From Myxococcales bacterium (GTDB lineage Bacteria > Myxococcota_A > Polyangia > Polyangiales > Houyiibacteriaceae), in the NCBI GenBank assembly GCA_029863605.1, contig JAOTVB010000016.1, forward strand, positions 33,562 through 97,561: a stretch of DNA of 64,000 nucleotides. The letters run 5' to 3'. The number at the start of each line of letters is the position of its first letter. Positions within the stretch are counted from its first letter, which is position 1. The notes beneath the pieces are model-generated. The model had not been told where the DNA came from. It did no database searches and worked only from the letters and a program-made list of their open reading frames with translations. The translations under genes were made by a program, and so were the position numbers. Shown in pieces: positions 24,455 to 31,818 of the stretch.

Positions 24455-25903
24455 ATGACAAGCGTGAACATCGCATCCGAGTTGCTCACGGCCCAGCCTC
24501 TGCCAGACCATAGGTCGACGGTGGCAGGTTCGGCTGGACGAATATTGGTGATCGACGACGAGGCGAACGCGCGAAACGCCCTCGCGGAGCTACTCGAAGA
24601 CGTCGGCTACATGGTGAGCACGGCACCAGACGGACGAACAGGATTGATTCAGCTCGAGCAGTTTGATCCCGATGTCGTCCTAACCGATCTGAAGATGCCA
24701 GGCATGGACGGTCTTGCGCTCATCGAGCACGGTCGCCCGATCGCGCCCCACGCGACATTCGTCGTGATGACCGCATTTGCCACCATCGATACCGCGGTCA
24801 AGGCGATCAAGCTCGGCGCAGAGAGCTATCTGACCAAGCCTCTCGCGCTCGATGCTGTCAAGGCGGTCGTCGGGCGCGGTCTCGAGAGGGCGCTTCTCTC
24901 TCGCGAGGCGGCTCAGCTTCGAGCGAGAGTCGACGAGCTCTTTCAATTCGACAGTATTCTCGGCGAGCACCCGTCGATGCAGCGACTGATGAAGAATGTC
25001 GCTCAGGTGGCGCAAAGCCGAGCGACAGTCCTCATCCATGGCGAAACCGGCACAGGCAAGGAGCTCATCGCCTGCGCGATTCACCAAAACTCGAAACGCA
25101 AGGACAAGCCTTTCGTGCGATTGAACTGCGCATCGTTGAGTGAGACGCTCCTCGAGTCCGAGCTATTCGGTCATGAGCGCGGATCCTTCACCGGTGCGGT
25201 CGGCCGCCGCGACGGACGGTTCACCCAAGCCGATGGCGGTACCCTTTTCCTCGACGAAGTCAGTGAGATTCCTGCAGGTGTGCAAATCAAGCTGCTTCGG
25301 TTCCTCCAAGAACGCGAGTTCGAGCGGGTCGGGGGCAACGAAACCCTCAAGGTGGACGTTCGGGTCGTCGCGGCGACCAACCGTGATCTCAAGCAGCGCG
25401 TCGAAGAAGGCCGTTTCCGGGAGGACCTCTACTACCGGCTGAAAGTGGTTCAGCTGGACGTACCGCCGCTACGCGTGCGACGAAGCGACATCCCCCTGCT
25501 GGCCCAAACGTTCGTGCGGAAGTATGCGCGAGAAAACGACCGTGAAGTGAACGGGTTCACGCAGCGTGCGCTCCAGCACCTCATGATCTATCCATGGCCG
25601 GGCAATGTGCGAGAGCTCGAGAACGCGATCGAGCGCGCCGTCGTGATGTGCGAGGAAGACCTGATCGACATCGACGACCTACCGACTTCGGCACACGCCA
25701 CGTTGGACAATGGCTCAGTGCTGGCCTTGATTCCCGGTATTACGATGTCCGAGCTCGAGCGCATGGCGATTCTTCGGACGTTGGATGCGGTTGATGGCTC
25801 GACATCCCGCGCAGCCGAGATTCTGGGTATCAGTCAGCGAAAAATCCAGTACCGCGTCAAGGAGTGGGGCTATCAACCCCCGACTCGAGCCGACAACGAC
25901 TAA
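24455..25903 (+). CDS. NtrC-family sigma-54-dependent response regulator
   Basis: A 482-residue activator. The receiver domain (about 28-140) has the acidic pair in LVIDDE, phospho-acceptor Asp78 in VVLTD, Thr106 and Lys128. The AAA+ domain has Walker A GETGTGKE (196-203), the sigma-54 contact loop as GSFTGA (243-248, a conservative variant of GAFTGA) and Walker B GGTLFLDEV (261-269). A Fis-type HTH ends the protein (SRAAEILGISQRKIQYRVKEW). Start ATG 24455 has GGGAGAAG before it; a GTG at 24521 is an alternative. It is convergent with the globin-sensor kinase gene and overlaps it by 4 bases. It is the best candidate to bind the CGCA-N5-TGCG sites. Confidence 0.95.
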   Translation: MTSVNIASELLTAQPLPDHRSTVAGSAGRILVIDDEANARNALAELLEDVGYMVSTAPDGRTGLIQLEQFDPDVVLTDLKMPGMDGLALIEHGRPIAPHATFVVMTAFATIDTAVKAIKLGAESYLTKPLALDAVKAVVGRGLERALLSREAAQLRARVDELFQFDSILGEHPSMQRLMKNVAQVAQSRATVLIHGETGTGKELIACAIHQNSKRKDKPFVRLNCASLSETLLESELFGHERGSFTGAVGRRDGRFTQADGGTLFLDEVSEIPAGVQIKLLRFLQEREFERVGGNETLKVDVRVVAATNRDLKQRVEEGRFREDLYYRLKVVQLDVPPLRVRRSDIPLLAQTFVRKYARENDREVNGFTQRALQHLMIYPWPGNVRELENAIERAVVMCEEDLIDIDDLPTSAHATLDNGSVLALIPGITMSELERMAILRTLDAVDGSTSRAAEILGISQRKIQYRVKEWGYQPPTRADND

Positions 25904-27090
25904 CGCGACCGACGCCGCAGCGGAATCCAGAAGGAAGCGCAGGTGCCGCCTCCGCTCGCCGGAGTGAGCTGGGCAGCGCCCCCGTGGAGGTCGACGATGC
26001 GCTTCACGATCGCGAGGCCCAATCCAGTCCCCGCTTCCTTGGTGGTCACGAACGACTCGAAAGCGCGCTCGGCGACTTCCGGCGTGATGCCAGGGCCGTT
26101 GTCGATGACTGCGACCTCCCAACGGTTGCGATCTAACAGGCGGCTGGTCACGCGAATCGCGGGCGAGTCACAATCGATGACGGCTTCGACGGCGTTGGTG
26201 ATCAAGTTGTTCACGACTTGCTTGAGTCGATCAGGTTCGGCGAAAAGCGCGCGTGAATTCCCATCCAAGTCGGCAACGACCTCGATGCCCTGGGATTGGA
26301 TCTCCGGACGGCGAAGCTCGATCACCTCACTCAAGAGCTCGCTCGCGTCACAAGCGACCGGCTCAAAACCCCGCGCTCTCGCGAGATTCAGGAAGTCATC
26401 GAGCAGCATCGACAGACGCCTGAGCTCATCTTGGACGAGGTTGGTACGCCGCTCTATTCTTCGTCGGATCGGAGCTTCACCCACACTCTTGGCGTTGCGT
26501 TGGAGGACGTCGAGTTGAAGCATCGCCGCGTTGAGTGGATTGCGGATCTCGTGAGCCAGGCCCGCAGTCAACCTGCCCATGACCGCCAAGGACTCGGCCT
26601 CCGCGGTCTTCTTGAGAATGTAGTCCTCGCGATACGTCTCGAGCATGATCGCGAGCTCGATGTCGCAGATCTGATCGATCGAATTGTGCTTCTCGAAGGC
26701 GCCCAAAGGATTTTCGGCCGACTCGACGATAGCCCTGTGAAGCCCGACCCTGATCAGGTTCATCGCCCCCAGCATGTAGCGTTGGTCGAGGCCGACCTTG
26801 ACGTGCATCCGGCCGATCCGGGCCCGCTTTTCGAAGTACGCTTCGTCGTAAGGCCCGGTCACCAACCGATCGAGCCATTCATGCAAGGAGACCCGCAGCC
26901 GCTCGATCTGTGCTTCGTCGCGCAAAACGGCCTTTGCCACCGGGTCGCCGAGGATCGCATCATAGAACTCCTCCACGATCCGCGTGAAATGAGGACGGAG
27001 CGTTGGGCCCAGGCTCTGAAGCGTTTGGGCCGATTCCGCATCGAAGCCGACGTAGCCGCGCAGGTGCCAAAGCAGGGAAGCGTCTGCCAT
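25900..27090 (-). CDS. Globin-coupled sensor histidine kinase
   Basis: A 396-residue soluble kinase. Residues from about 8 to 155 match the protoglobin/globin-coupled sensor fold: HLRGYVGFDAESAQTL, the central helices, and the proximal-haem motif RIGRMHVKVGLD with His96. A short linker leads to the H-box GLAHEIRNPLN (His180), the N-box NNLITNAVEAV, and ATP-binding loops DNGPGITPE and GTGLGLAIVK. It is predicted to bind haem and change kinase activity with O2, NO or CO. No membrane segment is seen. ATG 27090 starts just before the globin fold; an upstream TTG at 27129 is less likely. It follows a USP-like gene by 43 bases, probably under promoter P8. Confidence 0.92.
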   Translation of the reverse strand: MADASLLWHLRGYVGFDAESAQTLQSLGPTLRPHFTRIVEEFYDAILGDPVAKAVLRDEAQIERLRVSLHEWLDRLVTGPYDEAYFEKRARIGRMHVKVGLDQRYMLGAMNLIRVGLHRAIVESAENPLGAFEKHNSIDQICDIELAIMLETYREDYILKKTAEAESLAVMGRLTAGLAHEIRNPLNAAMLQLDVLQRNAKSVGEAPIRRRIERRTNLVQDELRRLSMLLDDFLNLARARGFEPVACDASELLSEVIELRRPEIQSQGIEVVADLDGNSRALFAEPDRLKQVVNNLITNAVEAVIDCDSPAIRVTSRLLDRNRWEVAVIDNGPGITPEVAERAFESFVTTKEAGTGLGLAIVKRIVDLHGGAAQLTPASGGGTCASFWIPLRRRSR

Positions 27091-27133
27091 TACTAGGATG
27101 GAGCTAGAAAGCTGCGCCCATCGTGTCAAGCGC

Positions 27134-27622
27134 TCACGTTGACCGCGGAGCCGCCCAGACGGCCGATCGCTGCGGTAAGCGAACCAAACTCACGGGACAG
27201 GGGGCGTCTTGGGCGAGGATTTGCATCTCGCCGGGGGGTAACTCGCCATTTTTTGAGAGCAGCTGGACCCCGACCATGATCAGGTCCGCCTGCGAACGTT
27301 CTGCGCTCTGAATGACGAACTCCGGCCAAAGTCCATCCTCGTAGAGCTCGGCACGGCACCTCACACCTCGATCTGCGCACCACTGGCGTTGACGCTCGAG
27401 GAGCTGTCCTTCGCGACGTAGCCTAGCTTCGACATGCCGCTTCCATCCAGCCACGCTCGGGCGATCGGAGGGGGGCTGGGTCCGGCGACCCCCTCCTCCT
27501 CCATAGGTGGAGACCAAAATGACCTCGCCACTGGGAGCCCCCGCCACGAGAGCTGCGAATCCCACCAGTTTGTAACTTGCGGTCGTGAGGTCAGTTACGG
27601 TGAGGACGGTCGACATCATCAT
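27134..27622 (-). CDS. Degenerate universal stress protein-like
   Basis: A 162-residue protein (160 if the third ATG is used) with a Usp-like plan: an N-terminal strand LTVTDLTTASYKLVGFAALVA, a central helix rich in Arg and Gln, and a late segment SAERSQADLIMVGVQLL followed by DAPCPVSLVRLP. The G-x2-G-x9-GS nucleotide motif is lost, so it would be a non-ATP-binding member. It lies directly upstream of the globin kinase gene and behind the only perfect sigma-54 promoter match in the window, which suggests a role close to the sensor, such as modulating it. That role is inference. Confidence 0.7.
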   Translation of the reverse strand: MMMSTVLTVTDLTTASYKLVGFAALVAGAPSGEVILVSTYGGGGGRRTQPPSDRPSVAGWKRHVEARLRREGQLLERQRQWCADRGVRCRAELYEDGLWPEFVIQSAERSQADLIMVGVQLLSKNGELPPGEMQILAQDAPCPVSLVRLPQRSAVWAAPRST

Positions 27623-27652
27623 CTGTTTTCATCGAAACTTGAAAGAAACGGA

Positions 27653-27668
27653 GCAAAGGTTGTGCCAT
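27653..27668 (-). promoter_or_regulatory. Sigma-54 promoter P8 (USP-like and globin kinase)
   Basis: The minus strand reads TGGCACAACCTTTGCT, a full match to TGGCAC-N5-TTGCW. The predicted start near 27642 is 20 bases before the first of three consecutive ATG codons. It implies that the sensor kinase gene is itself sigma-54 dependent. Confidence 0.8.
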
Positions 27669-27739
27669 CGACGAAATCTCGACCAACGGGGCCTCGAGAG
27701 ATCACCGATGCGGAAATTGTTGCGACGCGAAGGCGGATT

Positions 27740-27754
27740 GCGCAGGTTTTGCGT
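27740..27754. promoter_or_regulatory. Putative activator site (UAS-7), CGCA-N5-TGCG palindrome
   Basis: GCGCAGGTTTTGCGT, centred about 105 bases upstream of the predicted P8 start and 30 bases before the divergent DUF434 gene. Confidence 0.6.
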
Positions 27755-27783
27755 CAGCACTGGGTCACGACCAAGCTAGGCGG

Positions 27784-28509
27784 GTGCCGGACACCCGTCG
27801 CCATCGCGGCCCGCATCCGCAAGACGCAGCCCTGTTCTCGGAGGAGATCCACGGGACACTACGGCACGCCGTTCGTGACTTGAGCTGGCTCCGAACCCAT
27901 GGCTATGCAGAGCCGTCCGCTCTGAAGCTCGTGGGCGACCGTTATCAATTGCGCGCGAGGCAGAGGGTTGCCGTTGGCAGATGTGCCTGTCCCGATCGGG
28001 CGATGGCCCAGCGCGAGTCGCGCCGAATGAAACCGGAGGCGGTCGAAGGCACGGTGCTCGAGCTGGATGGCCTGAACGTGCTGACCACAGTCGAAGTGGC
28101 CTTGGCGGGCGGCGTCCTGCTGCTGGGCCGTGACGGGTGTATGCGGGACATGGCTAGCTTTCACGGAAACTACCGCCTGGTCCGCGAGACCGAGCGCGCA
28201 GTCGAGATCGTCCTCGGGGTCCTCGATTGGCTGCGTCCGAGCGAAGTGCGGATCTACCTCGACCGACCGGTCTCCAACTCGGGCCGCTTGGCGAGCACAA
28301 TACGAACCGCGGCGATGGAACACTCCGCGAACGTCGAAGCGATTCTCTCCAGCCGCGTCGACGAAATACTCAAAGCGTCTTCGGGTGTGGTCGCGACAGC
28401 TGACAGTGCGATCCTAGACGCCTGCGGCCCGTGGTTGAATCTCGCTCGCGTCGCTGTCGAGCAGCATCGGCCCGAGCTCGATCGCTTCTGGCTGCTGGAC
28501 TTGGCCTAG
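27784..28509 (+). CDS. DUF434 family protein
   Basis: A 241-residue protein of unknown function. The N-terminal DUF434 signature is clear: RRGPHP-type start, LFSEEIHGTLRHAVRDLSWL, SALKLVGDRYQLRARQRVAV. The C-terminal half (VLELDGLNVLTTVEVAL, GNYRLVRETERAVEIVL, VRIYLDRPVSNSGRLA) looks like a Rossmann-type nucleotide-binding fold paired with DUF434 in COG2454 proteins. The start is a GTG at 27784 with AGGCGG upstream. Its TAG stop interlocks with that of the convergent hydrolase (CTAG). Confidence 0.8.
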   Translation: MPDTRRHRGPHPQDAALFSEEIHGTLRHAVRDLSWLRTHGYAEPSALKLVGDRYQLRARQRVAVGRCACPDRAMAQRESRRMKPEAVEGTVLELDGLNVLTTVEVALAGGVLLLGRDGCMRDMASFHGNYRLVRETERAVEIVLGVLDWLRPSEVRIYLDRPVSNSGRLASTIRTAAMEHSANVEAILSSRVDEILKASSGVVATADSAILDACGPWLNLARVAVEQHRPELDRFWLLDLA

Positions 28510-29408
28510 CAAACCGGCACGTGCCTCCGAAGAAAATCGAGCGTGGCGTCGACGACGACGCTTCTGTGAGGTTCGACCGCGAAAGCCATGTGGTCGCAGC
28601 TGAGCTCGACGATCTCGGCGTTTCTGCTTCTCTGTGCGCGTCCGATGGTGGGGCGCGGGGGGCAGATCTCGTCGATGATCGACGGTAACACCAGTACTGA
28701 GCCGGGGAATTGCCGCAAGAGGCGCCCAGGGGCGTAGCTCCAGAAATAGAGAGCGATTCGGGCGGCGGTGTTGAAATCGAAATCTTCCGAAACGATCTGT
28801 CGATATCCCGCATAGGCGTCGGGCGACGTGAGTAGACCGACCTCGCCAGGTGGTGCGGCGAGGGGGACGGTCACCGGCTGCCGACCGAGGAACGCGGAGA
28901 GCAAGTCACGGAGCCCTCGTGCGACGATTCGTAACATGTTGCGCAGGCTCCACCACTTCATTGCGGCGAGCGTGCTGCTTAGGCCACTGAACACGGGGGT
29001 GACGGCAATGACCGCAGCGACGGCACCGTCCCGGGCTGCCGTCGTCATCGCGTGACCTCCCCCGAGCGAGAAGCCCCAAGTCACGACACACGCGTCATCG
29101 ACTTCCGGAAGTGCCCTAACGAACGCAAGCGCAGCGGCCCAATCCTCGAGCTGCCCCCGAAACGAGATCACCTGGCGTGGCGCGCCCCCGCTGTCTCCGA
29201 AACGGCGATAGTCGAACACCAACGCAAAGTAACCGGCACGAGCAAACGCTTCGGCAAAAGCTCGAAGTCCGTTCCGACGCGTGAGCCCCAGCCCGTGGCC
29301 CATGACGATACACGGACGGGGCTCGTCGGCTTGGTCCGGCGCGAAAAGCCAAGCTCGGCAGATCTCGCCGCCGCTCAAGAACTCTATGTCCGCCTCCCGA
29401 ATGCGCAA
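28506..29408 (-). CDS. Alpha/beta hydrolase
   Basis: A 300-residue single-domain hydrolase. The first half shows GHGLGLTRRNG (oxyanion region near residue 38), VFDYRRFGDSGG near 65-75 and the nucleophile elbow GFSLGGG near 115. The acid may be in SIIDEICPP and the base in CDHMAF near 280. The fold resembles dienelactone-hydrolase-like or acetyl-xylan-esterase-like enzymes; substrate unknown. It is 6 bases downstream of the flavoprotein gene, so it is probably in one operon with it and the H1-like gene. Confidence 0.85.
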   Translation of the reverse strand: MRIREADIEFLSGGEICRAWLFAPDQADEPRPCIVMGHGLGLTRRNGLRAFAEAFARAGYFALVFDYRRFGDSGGAPRQVISFRGQLEDWAAALAFVRALPEVDDACVVTWGFSLGGGHAMTTAARDGAVAAVIAVTPVFSGLSSTLAAMKWWSLRNMLRIVARGLRDLLSAFLGRQPVTVPLAAPPGEVGLLTSPDAYAGYRQIVSEDFDFNTAARIALYFWSYAPGRLLRQFPGSVLVLPSIIDEICPPRPTIGRAQRSRNAEIVELSCDHMAFAVEPHRSVVVDATLDFLRRHVPVC

Positions 29409-29413
29409 CGGGG

Positions 29414-30619
29414 CTAAGACTCGGCGATCTCCATTGCGTCTTCAAGCTCTCCGTGTTCACCGATCAGTCTTCGCAGCTTAATGATCCTCGGGGGCTGATT
29501 GAAGGTCACCGCACCGACTAGGCGGCCGGCCCGCCCGTAGAGAGCCACCAGGTTGTCTCCCTCAGCCACACCACCGAGGATGATCAGCTCGTCCGTCGGG
29601 CGCGGACGGCCAACCCCTTGAATCTTGAGGTCGAATTGGTCGGACCAGAACATCGGGACCGACGCGAAAGGCTTGGCTTCCCCGGGGGTGGCAAGAAGTG
29701 CAGCAGCGACGTGACGCGCCTGCTCGACTGCATTGGTCCAGTGCTCGACGCGCATGCGCTCTTCGAAGAGAGGGTTGTACCAGCTCGCAACATCACCGGC
29801 GGCAAAGACGCGAGGAACGCTCGACATGCAAGTCTCATCGCAGCGAACCCCGTCGTCCAGCTCGATTCCGCTGCCCTTGAGCCACGACACGGCTGGCTCT
29901 ACCCCGATGCCGACGACCACCAAGTCACACGGAATGTCGGTCCCGTCGTCGAGGGTCAGGCCCTCTACGCAATCTGTTCCGACGAATGCCGCGACGCGTC
30001 GGCCGCAGCGCACCTCGACGCCCCGACGCTCATGCACCTGCTGAAGGATGCGACCGAGCCGCGATCCGAGGCTTTGCGCCAACGGCGCATCGAGGGCTTC
30101 GATCATCACGACTTCGAGCCCCAACTGGCGCGCGGAAGCCGCTACCTCGGCCCCGATGAAGCCGGCGCCGATCACCGCAATCCGTGACGCCTTCTTTAGC
30201 GCATCGCGAATCATCACGGCGTCGTCCAGGGTTCTCAAGGTGAAAAGCCCCGAGAGCTCGGGTTGTTTCGGTAGCCTTCGAACCTGTCCTCCCGTCGCCA
30301 CCACGAGATCATCGAAAGCCACCGACTCGCCGCCTTCGAGATGAACTTCATGTGCATCGGTATCGACCGCGATCGCGCGTCGGCCGAGCTTCAGATCGAG
30401 CGCCAGCTCGTCGTAGCTCTTTCGACGCAGGGCTAACCGCTCAGGCTCCCATTCACCGCGCAGCAATTCTTTGGAAAGCGGGGGGCGATCGTAGGGCAGG
30501 TGCTCCTCGTCGCCGATCAAGGCGAGCTTACCCTCGAAGCCTCCACGCCTGAGAAACTCGGCCGTGCGAAGCCCTGCGAGGGAGGCCCCCACGATGGCGA
30601 TCGCACGCGACTTGCTCAT
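29414..30619 (-). CDS. FAD-dependent NAD(P)H oxidoreductase (ferredoxin/rubredoxin reductase type)
   Basis: A 401-residue flavoprotein. The FAD-binding loop VGASLAGLRTAE is at the N-terminus, LPYDRPPLSKELL near residue 44 is typical of the BphA4/putidaredoxin-reductase class, the NAD-binding loop GAGFIGAEVAASA lies near 150, and the second FAD contact AAGDVASW near 275. It probably passes electrons from NAD(P)H to a small iron-sulfur protein, which is not encoded next to it. Its start overlaps the stop of the H1-like gene by 4 bases. Confidence 0.92.
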   Translation of the reverse strand: MSKSRAIAIVGASLAGLRTAEFLRRGGFEGKLALIGDEEHLPYDRPPLSKELLRGEWEPERLALRRKSYDELALDLKLGRRAIAVDTDAHEVHLEGGESVAFDDLVVATGGQVRRLPKQPELSGLFTLRTLDDAVMIRDALKKASRIAVIGAGFIGAEVAASARQLGLEVVMIEALDAPLAQSLGSRLGRILQQVHERRGVEVRCGRRVAAFVGTDCVEGLTLDDGTDIPCDLVVVGIGVEPAVSWLKGSGIELDDGVRCDETCMSSVPRVFAAGDVASWYNPLFEERMRVEHWTNAVEQARHVAAALLATPGEAKPFASVPMFWSDQFDLKIQGVGRPRPTDELIILGGVAEGDNLVALYGRAGRLVGAVTFNQPPRIIKLRRLIGEHGELEDAMEIAES

Positions 30620-31158
30620 CGATCGAAGCGGTCACGCCTCCGGTTGCTCAGTGCGATCGCTTGCGAGATCAGCTTGCGGAGATCTCCAGCCGCCGTCTTC
30701 ACGACCCGGAGAAACCCAGCCAATACTTCTGCGTGATCACGCGGCATGTCGTCGAGATAAGACTCCCGGTGCCGAGGTCGAGAGCCCGATGAGCGACCTG
30801 GGTCTTGGGAAGTCACCGTGCCTACATCGGGAATCGGCGCCGGGCGCGGTGCGACCGGCCCTGAGCTCGGTATTGCTGCCACTTTGGCGGGTCGGCTGGT
30901 CCGCTTCGTCCCGGGCTTGCGGGGCGCCTTGCTCGATCGCTTCCGAGCCGGCTTCGCCTTCCGCCCCGCACCATTCGTCGGTGCGCCATTGGTTGCGGCT
31001 TTGGCGGTCTTCGGTGGGCTCTTGCTCGGTCGATTCGACGCGCCAGCCTTACGAGATTTTGCGGTTCGCTTCGGCGGAGCCTTGCTCGGCCGCTTCGACG
31101 ATCGCTTCTTGGTGGTCTTGCTGGCTGCCCGCGTCTTGGTGGTTCGCTTCGTCGTCAT
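30616..31158 (-). CDS. Lysine/alanine/proline-rich histone H1-like basic protein
   Basis: A 180-residue protein whose first 100 residues are almost wholly Lys, Arg, Thr, Ser, Pro and Ala in irregular repeats (KTTKKRSSKRPSKAPPKRTA and similar), like the tails of bacterial H1 homologues. The C-terminal 60 residues are folded-looking, with ESYLDDMPRDHAEVLAGFLRVVK and a Leu/Ile-rich helix. It probably binds DNA or RNA. ATG 31158 is chosen because GGAGG lies 4 bases upstream; the longer frame from 31194 has no such site. It is the first gene of the operon with the flavoprotein and hydrolase. Confidence 0.75.
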   Translation of the reverse strand: MTTKRTTKTRAASKTTKKRSSKRPSKAPPKRTAKSRKAGASNRPSKSPPKTAKAATNGAPTNGAGRKAKPARKRSSKAPRKPGTKRTSRPAKVAAIPSSGPVAPRPAPIPDVGTVTSQDPGRSSGSRPRHRESYLDDMPRDHAEVLAGFLRVVKTAAGDLRKLISQAIALSNRRRDRFDR

Positions 31159-31217
31159 GACGCCTCCGGAGCGAAGCACCTTATCGGAAACCATGGCGAG
31201 GGCAAGTGCGGCCCTGC

Positions 31218-31739
31218 TCAGTGTTCTACGACGTATACGAACTCGAGGCGCTCGGGCTGCGCTGGCGGCTTGGCTGCCCCGGGAATCAATCCGACTTCTT
31301 GATATCCTACCGCCTCGAGCACGCTCACCATGAGTGTGTCTCGGACGGGCGCTTGAGCAAAAAGATACTGAAGGGGTGTCCGCACGGCATGCCGAATCGC
31401 GTGCGTCGCCAAGGTGCGCCCAAGATGACCGCTTGGCTTGCCGAGGCAGGTGGTCGCCTCCGCAGTGAGCCGTCGGCGAGCCGGATCTGCGCTACGCGCG
31501 GCAAGCATCTCCCAGCCCAGCACCGAACCATGCCCGTTCTCCGCAATCCAAAACTGAAACACCTCGTCCTGTGACGAAAGCGCGCGACTGAAGTACTCGC
31601 TCAGCCGAATCTCGCTCGGAAGTCGGCCGTCCCAATACTCCGAATGCTTCTCGCAGACTCGCAGCACACCTTCGAGATCGGTAAGTCCACCCTGCCGAAT
31701 GAGGATCCGACTTGTGGGCGCTATCGACGTGCGCATCAT
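31218..31739 (-). CDS. GNAT-like acetyltransferase
   Basis: A 173-residue protein with the plan of a GNAT fold: ILIRQGGLTDLEGVLRVCEKH at the start, FQFWIAENGHGSVLGWEML in the middle (strands 2-4), GHLGRTLATHAI near residue 105 as a shortened acetyl-CoA loop, and a late SVLEAVGYQEVGLIPG. The cofactor loop lacks the usual Q/R-x-x-G-x-G/A pattern in strict form, so activity is uncertain. It stands alone, 79 bases downstream of the lipoprotein gene's stop. Confidence 0.6.
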   Translation of the reverse strand: MMRTSIAPTSRILIRQGGLTDLEGVLRVCEKHSEYWDGRLPSEIRLSEYFSRALSSQDEVFQFWIAENGHGSVLGWEMLAARSADPARRRLTAEATTCLGKPSGHLGRTLATHAIRHAVRTPLQYLFAQAPVRDTLMVSVLEAVGYQEVGLIPGAAKPPAQPERLEFVYVVEH

Positions 31740-31778
31740 CGGACCGTCATGTATATCGCCAAACTAGCAGCCTGAGCA

Positions 31779-31795
31779 GTCCCCTCATCGGGGAC
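31779..31795. terminator. Hairpin after the lipoprotein gene
   Basis: GTCCCC and GGGGAC flank a 5-base loop (TCATC). It lies 24 bases beyond the stop of the lipoprotein gene on the minus strand and before the acetyltransferase gene. There is no T-tract on the minus strand, so its use as a terminator is uncertain. Confidence 0.45.
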
Positions 31796-31818
31796 CCCCC
31801 AAAAGGCGGTTTGGCTCT

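Noticed and set aside
27663..27783. A possible short gene starting at GTG 27663 before the DUF434 gene
   Set aside because: The frame has a protein-like stretch (REITDAEIVATRRRIAQVL) but runs into the DUF434 gene in another frame, has no family match and overlaps the promoter and palindrome region.
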